The translations under genes and the position numbers were made by a program. A stretch of 64,000 nt of DNA from CBDDFV01 sp965227335 (GTDB lineage Bacteria > Planctomycetota > Phycisphaerae > Phycisphaerales > SM1A02): positions 310,001-374,000 of the forward strand of contig CBDDFV010000010.1 in NCBI GenBank assembly GCA_965227335.1. The letters are read 5' to 3'. The notes beneath the pieces are model-generated. The model saw only the letters and a list, made by a program, of their open reading frames with translations, did no database searches and was not told where the DNA came from. Each line of letters begins with the position of its first letter. Positions within the stretch are counted from its first letter, which is position 1. Below, in pieces: positions 1-8,808 of this stretch.

Positions 1-29
1 CGCCCACCGGGGACCTGGACGACGCCTGA
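1..29 (+). CDS. 3' end of an upstream gene (partial)
   Basis: Frame 3 reads PTGDLDDA and stops with TGA at 27-29, sharing one base with the ATG of upp (TGATG). An acidic tail ending in a stop that overlaps the next start is typical of a translationally coupled upstream gene. Only eight codons are visible, so no function can be given. The upp frame is itself open to the window edge, so this call is tentative. Confidence 0.3.
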
Positions 30-712
30 TGCCTGATCCCGCCGCCGAATCACCGTCGCCCGCCGCCGCGCCTGATCCGGCGTCGCTGGCGAATCTGCAC
101 GTCTTCGAGCATCCGCTCATTCAGCAGAAGCTCACGCAGGTCCGCGCGGTCGACACGGATTTTGCGCACTTTCGTCGGCTGCTCAGCGAGATCGCGGCGT
201 TGATGACCTACGAGGTGTCGCGCGACTTCGCCACCCAGCCGCGCACCATCACCACGCCGCTGGAGACAATGGACGGCGTCGCGCTCGGTCATCCCGTAAC
301 GCTGATCCCGATCCTGCGGGCGGGCATCGGCATGACGGACGGCATCCTCGATCTCATTCCCGACGCGCGGGTGGGACACATCGGCGTCTACCGCGATGAG
401 AAGACGCTGCAGCCGGTGCACTACTACGAGAACTTCCCCGATGATGTCGCCGCCGGCCCGGCCCTGATCATTGATCCGATGCTGGCCACGGGCGGCTCCG
501 TCTGCCATGTCGCGTCCCACCTGAAGGCGCAGGGCTGCACGGACATTCGGTTGATCTGTCTGATCTGCGCGCCGGAGGGCGTGCGGCGGCTGAACGCGGA
601 GCATCCCGATGTGGGGATCTACGCCGCGGCGCTCGACCGCGAACTCGACGACAACGGCTTCATTCGGCCCGGTCTCGGCGACGCGGGCGATCGGCTCTTC
701 GGCACGACCTGA
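29..712 (+). CDS. upp: Uracil phosphoribosyltransferase
   Basis: Converts uracil and PRPP to UMP in the cytoplasmic pyrimidine salvage pathway. The 227-residue protein shows the PILRAGIGM segment at 94-102, the PRPP-binding loop DPMLATGGS at 149-157 and the C-terminal uracil-binding stretch GFIRPGLGDAGDR at 210-222. Family members usually run about 208-210 residues and begin near NLHVFEHPLI. Here about 20 Pro/Ala-rich residues precede that point. The ATG at 29 is supported by its one-base overlap with an upstream stop codon. It converges on the next gene, 19 bases away. The assignment is firm; the N-terminal extension could partly be non-coding if a later start is used. Confidence 0.95.
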   Translation: MPDPAAESPSPAAAPDPASLANLHVFEHPLIQQKLTQVRAVDTDFAHFRRLLSEIAALMTYEVSRDFATQPRTITTPLETMDGVALGHPVTLIPILRAGIGMTDGILDLIPDARVGHIGVYRDEKTLQPVHYYENFPDDVAAGPALIIDPMLATGGSVCHVASHLKAQGCTDIRLICLICAPEGVRRLNAEHPDVGIYAAALDRELDDNGFIRPGLGDAGDRLFGTT

Positions 713-731
713 ACCCGGGCGACGCGGCGTC

Positions 732-1457
732 TCAGCCGGCGTCCGACTCGGATTCCGCGGCGCGGCTCATGAGTTCGCGAATGCGGCTCCGCCGGTAGGT
801 CTCGTTCGACAGAATCGCGGGAGGCTCGGTCTCCGGACCGGTAAACGGCGTGATGATCGCCGGCGCGCGTCGGTCGCGGACCACGTCGGTCGCGGCCCGC
901 CGGGACGTCGTCCCGCGCCGCGGCGGCGAGGGCGACGCCCCGTCCTCCACAATCCGCGTGTCGATGCGAGGCGGCGCGATCGCGTTCGGCGACGGCTCGT
1001 AGGTGGGCAGCGGGTTCATCGCATATTCGCGCGGCGGATTGAGATAGAACACCGTCCCCGGCGGCACCAGCGGCGCCCCCCGACCGCTCGGCGACGCGTA
1101 CACCGACTGCGGAAACAACGCATACAGCCCGCCGTTCGCGCGCGCGTACCGATTCTCGACCCCCTGCAGCACCAGCACCTGCTCGAACCCGATGGGCGTC
1201 GCCGACTGCAACTGCACCTGTTCGAGACCCGCCGCCATCGGCGACACGTCCTCGACCCCCGCCGCGGCGGCCCGCTCGATCTTCACATTCTGCTGCTGCT
1301 CGTACGCCGTCGGCGCCCGACCCGGACGCTTCGGTTGCGCCCACGCCGGCGTCGCGGCGGCGATCAGGAGGCCCACCGTCATCGCCCGCATCGCTGCGTG
1401 CACGGCACGTCGTCGAGCCCCCGTCAAGCCCCAGCCGTCGGCACGGTCATGGACCAT
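732..1457 (-). CDS. Exported hypothetical protein
   Basis: A 241-residue protein of unknown function. It starts MVHDRADGWG, has a basic stretch, then a hydrophobic core (MRAMTVGLLIAAATPAWA) and a likely signal peptidase I site before QPKRP, so it should be exported. The mature part is proline- and arginine-rich in the C-terminal half and looks largely disordered. A short segment with repeated Gln (QQQNVKIERAAAAGVEDV) may be helical. The start is chosen because AGGGAGG lies about 7 bases upstream of the ATG at 1457. The frame stays open further upstream, but that part overlaps birA and has no site. I recognise no domain. Confidence 0.7.
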   Translation of the reverse strand: MVHDRADGWGLTGARRRAVHAAMRAMTVGLLIAAATPAWAQPKRPGRAPTAYEQQQNVKIERAAAAGVEDVSPMAAGLEQVQLQSATPIGFEQVLVLQGVENRYARANGGLYALFPQSVYASPSGRGAPLVPPGTVFYLNPPREYAMNPLPTYEPSPNAIAPPRIDTRIVEDGASPSPPRRGTTSRRAATDVVRDRRAPAIITPFTGPETEPPAILSNETYRRSRIRELMSRAAESESDAG

Positions 1458-1536
1458 GGCCCGCCTCCCTGTGTGAGACCGCCGGCGGTCGTGGCCGGCC
1501 CGCGTCGGATCCCTTCGTCCGATGCGTGGATCAATC

Positions 1537-2307
1537 CTACCCGACGATCCGCGCGCCGGCGCCGGGAATCCAGACCGATTCAACGCTTCCGGGCTCGCGC
1601 CAGCGAAGACCGCGCCCGGGGTGAAATCCATCGATGAATCCCGTCCGTTCCGTCGCGCCGTCGTGGAGCGTGACGAGCCGGCCGGTCCACGCGTGACGCG
1701 CTTCGAAGACGCGGGCCAGCGCTTCGTCATCGAGTTCGATCATGCGATGCAGCGCGGGCAGCACGGCGGACATGACGTCGAGCCGGGTCGGGCAGACACG
1801 TTCCTCTTCGTCGCACACCATGCGGAGGCTGATGGCGGCGGCGGCGATCTGATCCGGAAACGACGACTGGCCGACGTTGACGCCGATCCCGACGAGGGCG
1901 ACGCCGTCCGCGGATTCGATCAGGATTCCGGCGAGTTTGCGATCGCCGACGAGCACATCGTTCGGCCACTTCACGCCGATCGGCGTCCGCACGAAGGTTG
2001 ACGCCGCGTCGGCGACCGCGAGGCCGGCGGCGACGGAGAGCCGCTCGACCGAGGTCATCTCCATCGCAATCGTCATGGCGACGCCGTCCGCGGCGGTGTC
2101 CGCCCAGAGCCGGCCGCGCCGGCCCCGGCCCGCCGTCTGACGACCGGCCACGACGAGGTCGCCGGGGTCGAGACCGAGTCGACGGGCGGCGTCCATGGTG
2201 GACGGGGTTTCCCGCACCACGTGCACGGTCCTGAAGAACCCGGTCGCCGCCGCGACGGCTTCGAGCGTCTCCGGCCAGGCGGCGAGTTCATCGGCGGGCG
2301 TGTTCAT
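1537..2307 (-). CDS. birA: Biotin--[acetyl-CoA-carboxylase] ligase
   Basis: Activates biotin with ATP and attaches it to the carrier domain of biotin-dependent carboxylases in the cytoplasm. The 256-residue protein has the biotinyl-AMP-binding loop GRGRRGR at 60-66, KWPNDV at 113-118, the GDRKLAGILIE strand and GIGVNV at 140-145. It lacks the N-terminal winged-helix DNA-binding domain of bifunctional BirA, so it is the monofunctional type and should not act as a repressor. The ATG overlaps the nadC stop by four bases (ATGA at 2304-2307), so the two cofactor genes are translationally coupled. The product is clear from the motifs. Confidence 0.92.
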   Translation of the reverse strand: MNTPADELAAWPETLEAVAAATGFFRTVHVVRETPSTMDAARRLGLDPGDLVVAGRQTAGRGRRGRLWADTAADGVAMTIAMEMTSVERLSVAAGLAVADAASTFVRTPIGVKWPNDVLVGDRKLAGILIESADGVALVGIGVNVGQSSFPDQIAAAAISLRMVCDEEERVCPTRLDVMSAVLPALHRMIELDDEALARVFEARHAWTGRLVTLHDGATERTGFIDGFHPGRGLRWREPGSVESVWIPGAGARIVG

Positions 2308-3212
2308 TCGAGATCGAGTCCGACGTCGAGGCTGGGCGCGGAGTGCGTGATCGCGCCGACGGAGATGCGGTCGACGCCGGTCTCGGCGACAGCGCGCACC
2401 GTCTCCAGCGTCACGCCGCCGGAGGCTTCGAGTCGCCAGGCGGGTCGTTCCGCGTCGCGTCGGGCGACGGCCGCGCGAAGGTCGTCGGGGCTCATGTTAT
2501 CGAGCAGGATGATGTCGATCGTCTCGGGCCGACAGGTCAGGACGCGATCGAGTTGTTCGAGCGTGTCGACCTCGACCTCGACGAACGACAGTCGGTGCTC
2601 GGCGCGGGCCTTCCGGGCGGCGGCGTCGAGTCGGGACGGGAGTTCATCCAGCGGCGCGCCGGCGAGGTGATTGTCCTTGACGAGCATGGCGTCGAAGAGG
2701 CCGAAGCGATGCGGATCCGCGCCGCCGCACGCGACGGCGTACTTCTCGAAGACGCGGACGGACGGCGTCGTCTTGCGGGTCGCGCAGATGCGGGCGCCGG
2801 TTCCCTGCACGGCGTCGACGTACGCGGCGGCGGCGGTGGCGACGCCGGAGAGCCAGCCGATGATGTTGAGCATCGTGCGTTCGATCGTGAGCAGCTTTCG
2901 CCGCGGGCCCGCGAGCCGGGCGATGATCGCCCCGGGTTCAAGCCGATCGCCGTCGACGGTTTCGGTGCGGGCGTCGTCGAACCACTGATCCGTGAATCCG
3001 GGCAGGGCTTCGAGCAGCGACCAGCCGCACGCCACGCCGGCTTCGCGGGCGCGGATCACGCCGCGGCCCGTGGCGACGCCGTCGACGAACGCATCGGTCG
3101 TCACGTCTCCCGCGCGATCGAGATCCTCGCGCAGCGCCGCGTCGAGCAGCTCGTCGAGTCGGCCGTGCGTGAGAATCGTCCGACGCAGGTTCTCCACTTC
3201 GCGGGCGAACAT
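2304..3212 (-). CDS. nadC: Nicotinate-nucleotide pyrophosphorylase (carboxylating)
   Basis: Quinolinate phosphoribosyltransferase: joins quinolinate and PRPP to give nicotinate mononucleotide and CO2 in de novo NAD synthesis. The 302-residue protein shows ERTMLNIIGWLSGVAT at 111-126, the CATRKTTPSVRVFEKYAV segment ending at 160, the GG...HR.GL.DAMLVKDNH stretch at 163-182, LDNM at 237-240, EASGGVT at 262-268 and DRISVGAITHSAP at 281-293, all typical of the family. It leads a two-gene operon with birA. No Shine-Dalgarno is seen; a TAGACT hexamer lies seven bases before the ATG, suggesting a leaderless mRNA. Confidence 0.95.
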   Translation of the reverse strand: MFAREVENLRRTILTHGRLDELLDAALREDLDRAGDVTTDAFVDGVATGRGVIRAREAGVACGWSLLEALPGFTDQWFDDARTETVDGDRLEPGAIIARLAGPRRKLLTIERTMLNIIGWLSGVATAAAAYVDAVQGTGARICATRKTTPSVRVFEKYAVACGGADPHRFGLFDAMLVKDNHLAGAPLDELPSRLDAAARKARAEHRLSFVEVEVDTLEQLDRVLTCRPETIDIILLDNMSPDDLRAAVARRDAERPAWRLEASGGVTLETVRAVAETGVDRISVGAITHSAPSLDVGLDLE

Positions 3213-3219
3213 GGCGGGC

Positions 3220-3225
3220 AGTCTA
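3220..3225 (-). promoter_or_regulatory. Predicted -10 element of a leaderless nadC transcript
   Basis: TAGACT read on the minus strand, seven bases before the nadC ATG. Transcription from it would start at or next to the start codon. No clear -35 hexamer is visible. It belongs to a set of TAnnnT elements at the same spacing in this window. Confidence 0.5.
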
Positions 3226-3300
3226 GACTGTTTCTCGCCGCTCCGTCGCGGCTGGCCAGCCCCGCACGCGCGGCGTCCGGCCGGAGGCGGGGTGTCGTGC

Positions 3301-3306
3301 TACCAT
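3301..3306 (+). promoter_or_regulatory. Predicted -10 element of a leaderless transporter transcript
   Basis: TACCAT, six bases before the ATG at 3313. The 100-base divergent gap to nadC holds this element and the opposing TAGACT, so both promoters share this short region. No -35 match is evident. Confidence 0.45.
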
Positions 3307-3312
3307 CCCGCC

Positions 3313-4101
3313 ATGGCGGAAGGCACGAAGCTGCATCCGATCGAGGCCTCGCACCTGCACGCCCGACGCGAGCGGGTGTTTCTCATCATCGCGGGTCTGT
3401 TCCTCGGCTCGATGACGATGCTGAACATTCTCGGCACGTCGCGCTTCATCGATCTTTCCTTCACCGTGCTCGGCGTCGACGTGCCGTTCATCCTCGCGAT
3501 CGGCGTGCTGCCGTACCCGATGACGTTTCTCTGCACGGACTTCATCAGCGAACTCTACGGCCGGCGACGCGCGAACCAGGTGGTGTGGGTCGGCCTGCTG
3601 CTGAACATCTGGGTCATGTTCATCATGTGGATCGGCGGAAAGCTCGACCCGCCGCCGCTGACGAACGGCGTGCCGTCGACCGACGATTATCAGTACGCCT
3701 TCTATCAGATCCGCAAGCTCTCGCTGGCGGCGGTGTCCGCATCAATGATCGCGTACCTCGCCGCGCAGTTCTGCGACGTCTACCTCTTCCACTTCTGGAA
3801 ACACCTGACGCGGGGCCGGCACCTCTGGCTCCGCAACAACGGGTCGACGGTGGTCAGTCAGTTCGTCGATTCGTTCGCCGTCATCACGATCACGCACTAC
3901 TTCGCCCGCGGCCTGCCCCTCGAAGAGGGCCGCACTCTGTGGCCGCAGCTGTGGGCGTTCATCTTCAGCGGCTACGTTTTCAAGATCGTCGCGGCGCTGA
4001 TCGACACGATCCCCTTCTACATCGGCGTCGGGATTCTGGGTCGCTACCTCGAGATCGATCCCCACGCCGAGCACTCCCGCGATGTTGAAGCCGTGATGTA
4101 A
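3313..4101 (+). CDS. Queuosine-precursor-type transporter (VUT/YhhQ family)
   Basis: A 262-residue integral membrane protein with about six hydrophobic segments. It resembles the VUT/YhhQ (DUF165) family, whose studied members import queuosine precursors such as preQ0/preQ1. The family signature region is seen as PYPMTFLCTDFISELYGRRRAN around residues 76-97, followed by ASMIAYLAAQFCDVYLFHFWK and SQFVDSFAVI. The N-terminus MAEGTKLHPIEASHLHARRERV is cytoplasmic and basic. The ATG at 3313 is preferred over an upstream open stretch because TACCAT sits six bases before it. The substrate is inferred from the family; no queuosine genes are adjacent. Confidence 0.82.
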   Translation: MAEGTKLHPIEASHLHARRERVFLIIAGLFLGSMTMLNILGTSRFIDLSFTVLGVDVPFILAIGVLPYPMTFLCTDFISELYGRRRANQVVWVGLLLNIWVMFIMWIGGKLDPPPLTNGVPSTDDYQYAFYQIRKLSLAAVSASMIAYLAAQFCDVYLFHFWKHLTRGRHLWLRNNGSTVVSQFVDSFAVITITHYFARGLPLEEGRTLWPQLWAFIFSGYVFKIVAALIDTIPFYIGVGILGRYLEIDPHAEHSRDVEAVM

Positions 4102-4112
4102 GGAACCAAGTC

Positions 4113-4547
4113 ATGTCCGAGCCGACCATCTTCGACAAGATCCTCGACGGCGATATCCCGTGTCATCGCGTGTACGAAGACGATCATGTGCTCGCGTTCC
4201 TTGACATCATGCCGCTCAGTCCCGGACACACCCTGGTGATTCCGAAGGAACGCAAGGCGCACCTGCACGAACTGTCCGATGCGAGCGCGGCGGCGATCGG
4301 CCGCGTCCTGCCCCGCCTCGTCCGGGCGATCCTCAAGGTCACCGGCGCCCACGCCTACAACATCCTGCAGAACAACGGACCGGAGGCGCACCAGGCCGTG
4401 CCGCACGTCCACTTCCATATCATCCCCAGGCACGGCAGCGCCGGACTCGACCTGCACTGGCGGGCGGATTCGCTGGACCACGGGGAAGCGAGCGGCCTGC
4501 TCGAACAACTGCACGCCGTCCTCGGCGACTCGACCGCGTCAGCCTGA
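4113..4547 (+). CDS. HIT family hydrolase
   Basis: A 144-residue histidine-triad protein, likely a nucleoside phosphoramidase or dinucleotide hydrolase in the cytoplasm. The triad HVHFH is at 98-102, preceded by the ILQNNGPEAHQAVP segment, and the N-terminal FDKILDGDIPCHRVYEDD is typical of the Hint branch. An AAGGAA ribosome site precedes the ATG, 11 bases after the transporter stop, so both genes are probably co-transcribed. Its last nine bases overlap the 3' end of the convergent hexosaminidase gene, leaving no room for a separate terminator. The exact substrate cannot be told. Confidence 0.9.
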   Translation: MSEPTIFDKILDGDIPCHRVYEDDHVLAFLDIMPLSPGHTLVIPKERKAHLHELSDASAAAIGRVLPRLVRAILKVTGAHAYNILQNNGPEAHQAVPHVHFHIIPRHGSAGLDLHWRADSLDHGEASGLLEQLHAVLGDSTASA

Positions 4548-6302
4548 TCGAAGCGCAACGGCGACGGCTTCGTCGTGTCCGCACGAATCATCCAGACCGC
4601 CCGGACGACATCGCGCCAGCCAGCACTCGCGGTGCGATGCGATGAGATCATCAATGCGACCCGCCAGCGCGGCCCGGGCCGTGCGACCGACGCCCGTCCG
4701 CCGCGCGACCGCACGATCAATCGCAATCCGCGCCGCTTCGATGGTGTGTTCGAGTTCCCGCGCGATCTGGTCATCGTCGACCGTCGGGCGACACGTCGCG
4801 AGATCCTCCAGTCGATCGCGCATCCCGCGCCATTCGGCGGCGTCGCCGCGCTCCTGATCCTCGCCCCACGGCCGGTGATAGTCGGTGAAGACTTCCGTCG
4901 CATTCTTCAGGCCGGTGCGAACGCGGAGTTCGCGGTCGAGATCACCGAGTTCATCGAGCCACGGTCCGAGGGCCGGCGCGCCGAACGCTTCATCCGCGAG
5001 GGTGGGACTGAGCGTCTCGTCGACGCCGTCCGGACCCGACCACGCGGCGCTCGCCCCTTCGGCGAGGGCGTAGAGTTCGATCGGCCACTGCTGACGATGT
5101 CCGAGATCGCCCCAGTTGGTGACGAGGCATCCGGTCGCCCCGCCCGCGACGCCGTGGCTCGTCGCGGCGCGGAGGTTGCCCCGCCGTTCGGTCGTGCGCC
5201 CGGTGATCGATCGCCATGTGCTCGTGCCGGGACAGACCCAGAAATCGAACCCCGCCGCCGGGAGCGCGTCGCGCCACTGGTCGAACGGCGAATCGGGTTC
5301 GTAGCCCCAGGCGAGGGCGAGAAGGGAACGGTCGAGTTCGTCGAGGCCGCGCGGGTCGCGGAGTGCGATGTCGGCCCAGAACATGGGACGCCCGCCGCGC
5401 TGATTCACCGCCTGTGCAATCCCGTTCACGAACGACGCGTAGACCGACGCCCGGCCCTGTTCGGCCACGACCTCCCGCGAGCGTCCCTGGCCGACGTCGA
5501 ACGTCTCGTCGCACCCGATGTTGATGCGCGGCGACGTGAAGCACGGCATGAGCTGATCGAGCAGCGATTCGATGAAGGGCGCCGAACGGTCGTCGATCGG
5601 GCAGATGCTGAAGCCGCCGGCGCGAGGCGTCCCGTCGAAGTCCCAGTCGCCGAGGGTTTCGGCGAGGTCGCGATACGGTTCGTGGCGGAACCAGCGGTGG
5701 AGGTGGCCGAAACAGTTCTGGTTGGCGGCGAGTTCGACGCCGCGCTGCGCGCAGTACGCGTCGAGCGTGCGGATCTCGTCGGGCGTGAAGGGGTCGCCGC
5801 CGCGCCAGACGATCTCGTGTCCCGTGTAAGCGAACATGTGTTCGGTGTAGAGCTGGAGGTGGTTGATCTTCCAGGCCGCGAGTTGATCGACGATCGCCTG
5901 CAGATGGTCCATCGTCGGCGCGCGATCGCGCGAGACGTCGAGCATGACGCCGCGCACGGGGAAGGCGGGACGATCGACGATCTCGAGCCCGGGCCGGCGG
6001 CGGCGTTTCGCCAGCCTCGCGAGCGTGACGAGCCCCGCGCGGACGCCGGATTCATCGCCCGCTTCGAGTCGCGCGGCGTCGGCGGCGAGGCGGAGTCGGT
6101 ACCCGCCGGGCGGATCGGCGTCGGGGCGGAGCGAGACGATCGCCCACGCGTCGTGTGCATCGACGCGTGCGAAGCCGTCGGGCGTCCACGCGTCGGGGAC
6201 GCCGGCGATGGTCGGGCGTTCAGGGATGCGGGCTTCGCCGCCGACGGCGCGGCAGCGGGTCGGGCGGGGGAAGAGTCCGAGGTCGGCCGCGAGTTCAGAC
6301 AT
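4539..6302 (-). CDS. Glycoside hydrolase family 20 beta-N-acetylhexosaminidase-like protein
   Basis: Predicted to remove terminal N-acetylhexosamine residues from small glycans. The 587-residue protein has an N-terminal alpha/beta domain (1-110), then the GH20 barrel starting FPVRGVMLDVSRDRAPT at 114-130. The substrate-assisted catalytic Asp-Glu pair is visible as GCDETFDVG, D265-E266. There is no signal peptide, so it should act in the cytoplasm on imported oligosaccharides. Its ATG overlaps the stop of the symporter gene by eight bases, which couples uptake and hydrolysis. The sequence around GCDETFDVG is closer to the cytoplasmic GH20-like group than to exported chitobiases, so the natural substrate is uncertain. 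Confidence 0.8.
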   Translation of the reverse strand: MSELAADLGLFPRPTRCRAVGGEARIPERPTIAGVPDAWTPDGFARVDAHDAWAIVSLRPDADPPGGYRLRLAADAARLEAGDESGVRAGLVTLARLAKRRRRPGLEIVDRPAFPVRGVMLDVSRDRAPTMDHLQAIVDQLAAWKINHLQLYTEHMFAYTGHEIVWRGGDPFTPDEIRTLDAYCAQRGVELAANQNCFGHLHRWFRHEPYRDLAETLGDWDFDGTPRAGGFSICPIDDRSAPFIESLLDQLMPCFTSPRINIGCDETFDVGQGRSREVVAEQGRASVYASFVNGIAQAVNQRGGRPMFWADIALRDPRGLDELDRSLLALAWGYEPDSPFDQWRDALPAAGFDFWVCPGTSTWRSITGRTTERRGNLRAATSHGVAGGATGCLVTNWGDLGHRQQWPIELYALAEGASAAWSGPDGVDETLSPTLADEAFGAPALGPWLDELGDLDRELRVRTGLKNATEVFTDYHRPWGEDQERGDAAEWRGMRDRLEDLATCRPTVDDDQIARELEHTIEAARIAIDRAVARRTGVGRTARAALAGRIDDLIASHRECWLARCRPGGLDDSCGHDEAVAVALRSG

Positions 6303-7809
6303 GAGCCGCCTCCGGCCGCCGCGCGCCCGCGAGGCAGACGATGAACGCCGCGCCGACGCTGATCGCCATCCGCCACGGGAACGCCAGCCACGATTCCGTG
6401 ACGCTGAAGATGACGATGCTGGCGGTTCCGACCGCGAGCGCCGCGATGGCGCTCACGTTGTTGCCGCGCTTCGTGAAGATCGCGGTGAGAAAGACGCCGA
6501 GCAGTCCGCCGTAGGCGAGGGTCATGACGCCGAGGGCGAAGTCGATGAGGGAGGTCTTCTCCGGGTCATGGATGGCGACGCATCCGGAAGCGACCGCGCC
6601 GAGCACCACGGCCCAGCCGAGGACCGCGCGTCGTCCGATGCGGACTTCATCTTCGGGGGTGGTGGTCCGGCCGCGGAGGGGGATGTACCAGTCGTTGACG
6701 AAGGTCGAGGCCATCGCATTGAGGGCGGAGTTGAGGCTTGAGAGTCCGGCCGCGAAGAGGCCCGCCATCATCAGGCCGCGCAGCCCGGCGGGGGTTTCAT
6801 TGAGTATGTAGTTGAGGAACGTGGTACGGGTGTCGTCGGGCGAGGCGAGGGGCGCGGCGTCGCCCATGAGGTCCGGCCGCTGATAGAACACGAACAGCAG
6901 CAGGCCGATGATCATGAAGAGGGCGGTGATCGGGATCCCGATCAGGATCGCGCCGATCGCCGACGCCCCGCCGCGGGCCGCCGTCTTGCACGTGAGCATG
7001 CGCTGGGCGAGGTCGTGATCGGCGCCGTACGCGGCCATGTTGAAGAGCGTCCAGCCGATGAGGGCGGACCAGAGCGTGTAATTCTTCGTCAGGTCCGGCG
7101 CGACGTCGATGACGGTGAGTTTGGACGCCGCGTCGGGGGCGGGTTCGCGCAGCCCGTCGAGGATCTCGGAAACGGGGGCGGGGATGCGGTCGAGCAGCAG
7201 CCAGATCGCCGCCCCGGCGGCGCCGACGAAGACGATGGTCTGGATGACGTCGGACCAGATCACGCTCCGCACGCCGCCGAAGAGGGTGTACGCGACGGCG
7301 ACGACGGTGAGCATGGCGACGGCGCTGATCATGCCGGACGTGGTGAGGTCGCCGTAGAGGAGCAGGGCGAGCGGGATCGCCGCGATGTAGATCCGGGCGC
7401 CGCTGGCGAGTATTCGTCCGAGCATGAACATCGCGCTGGACGCACGTCGGGCGCCGACGCCCATGCGTCGTTCGAGCAGTTCGTAGACCGTCGTCACCCG
7501 CTCCCGGTAGAACGCGGGAATGAAGAAGATCGCCACGGCCCCGACGCCGAGGAGACCGCCGATGCTGGCGGAGAGATAGGTCAGGTCCCCGCGAAACGCC
7601 TGCTCCGGTCCGCCGATGAACGTGGCGGCGGAGAGCGCGGTGGCGACGAGCGACATCGCGGCCGCCCACGCGGGAATCGAGCCGCCCGCGAGGAAGTAAT
7701 CACGTCCCCCCTTCTGCGCACGCAGGGACAGCCACAGCCCGCTCCCGATCAACACGAGCGCGTAGAGGGCGAGGACCGCCCAGTCCCAGGCGGTCAGCGC
7801 ATCAGGCAT
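6295..7809 (-). CDS. Sodium:solute symporter family transporter
   Basis: A 504-residue inner-membrane protein of the SSS family with about 13 hydrophobic segments. The N-terminus shows the usual DYFLAGGSIPAWAAAMSLVA and SAATFIGGPEQAFRGDLTYL pattern around helices 1-2, where the sodium site is built. It is the first gene of a unit with the GH20 hydrolase, the two overlapping by eight bases, so the likely cargo is an amino sugar or glycoside. That cargo is inferred only from the neighbour. GAAGGGA lies about 7 bases upstream of the ATG. Related SSS carriers take many sugars and organic acids, so the specificity is open. Confidence 0.85.
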   Translation of the reverse strand: MPDALTAWDWAVLALYALVLIGSGLWLSLRAQKGGRDYFLAGGSIPAWAAAMSLVATALSAATFIGGPEQAFRGDLTYLSASIGGLLGVGAVAIFFIPAFYRERVTTVYELLERRMGVGARRASSAMFMLGRILASGARIYIAAIPLALLLYGDLTTSGMISAVAMLTVVAVAYTLFGGVRSVIWSDVIQTIVFVGAAGAAIWLLLDRIPAPVSEILDGLREPAPDAASKLTVIDVAPDLTKNYTLWSALIGWTLFNMAAYGADHDLAQRMLTCKTAARGGASAIGAILIGIPITALFMIIGLLLFVFYQRPDLMGDAAPLASPDDTRTTFLNYILNETPAGLRGLMMAGLFAAGLSSLNSALNAMASTFVNDWYIPLRGRTTTPEDEVRIGRRAVLGWAVVLGAVASGCVAIHDPEKTSLIDFALGVMTLAYGGLLGVFLTAIFTKRGNNVSAIAALAVGTASIVIFSVTESWLAFPWRMAISVGAAFIVCLAGARRPEAAHV

Positions 7810-7854
7810 GCATCCCTTCGATCCGCCGGGCGGAAGTAACGTGCAGGTTCGACA

Positions 7855-8649
7855 TCAGTCGCCGCTGACGAGATCCCAGACCCCGCCGAGCACCGAGCCC
7901 TCGCCCTTCCGCGAACCGCCGGTCTGCGGCGCGGCGGCGTAGATGCGGTTGGCGAGACGGCTGAACGGCAACGTCTGCAGCCACACCGTGCCCGGTCCCT
8001 GCAGCACCGCGTAGAAGAAGCCCTCGCCGCCGAAGATCTTGTTCTTGATCCCCTTCACGAACTCGATGCGATAGTCGACCGACCGCTCGAAGCCCACCAG
8101 GCAGCCGGTGTCGACCCGCAGCGTCTCCCCCGCCTGAAGCTCACGCTTGATGACGGATCCGCCCGCGTGCAGGAAGACCTGCCCGTGTCCCTCCGGGGCG
8201 TGGATCCGCTGCAGGATGAACCCTTCGCCGCCGAAGAAGCCCACGCCGAGCCGCTTCTGGAACGCGATGTCCACGTCGACGCCCCGGGCGCCGCAGAGAA
8301 ACGCGTCCTTCTGACACGTAATCTCGCCGCCGTGATGCTGCAGTTCAATCGGCACCACGTGACCCGGATACGGCGCCGCGAAGCCGACGTCGCGTCGGGC
8401 CGCCGCCTCGTTGGCGAAGATGGTGATGAAGAAGCTCTCGCCCGTGACCAGCCGCTTGCCGGCCTTGAACAGCTTGCCGAAGACGCCCGCCCCGTCCTCA
8501 CGCATGGAGAGCGAGGTCGCCATTTCGACGCCGTCCTCGAGGTACATCATCGCGCCGGCTTCGGCGACGACGGCCTCCATCGGATCCAGCGTGATGATCA
8601 CGGCCTGCAGGTCGTCGCCGATGATCTGGTAGTCGATGATGTCAGGCAT
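7855..8649 (-). CDS. AIM24/TIGR00266 family protein
   Basis: A 264-residue protein of the AIM24 (TIGR00266) family, a beta-rich fold with no established bacterial reaction. Typical family segments are VIITLDPMEAVVAEAGAMMY near the N-terminus and FVKGIKNKIFGGEGFFYAVLQGPGTVWLQTLPF near 205-240. Glycine-rich turns repeat through the middle (GVGFFGGEGFILQRI). No signal peptide or membrane helix is seen. A strong site, GAGGAGG, lies about 10 bases before the ATG. It lies 45 bases downstream of the symporter in the opposite sense of the operon order, so it is probably transcribed first from the divergent gap with the glycosyltransferase gene. Confidence 0.85.
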   Translation of the reverse strand: MPDIIDYQIIGDDLQAVIITLDPMEAVVAEAGAMMYLEDGVEMATSLSMREDGAGVFGKLFKAGKRLVTGESFFITIFANEAAARRDVGFAAPYPGHVVPIELQHHGGEITCQKDAFLCGARGVDVDIAFQKRLGVGFFGGEGFILQRIHAPEGHGQVFLHAGGSVIKRELQAGETLRVDTGCLVGFERSVDYRIEFVKGIKNKIFGGEGFFYAVLQGPGTVWLQTLPFSRLANRIYAAAPQTGGSRKGEGSVLGGVWDLVSGD

Positions 8650-8808
8650 GCGGAAAACCTCCTCGGGATGCGCCGGCCCGCGAGCGCGGACCTGATGATC
8701 AAGCAGACCTTACGTTGTTCGGCGTCGCCTGTCTCGGTTTCCGGCACGTGAGACATCTGATCATCCGGCCGGGTTGCCCTCCCGGACGCGGGGACCGATG
8801 ATCCCTCC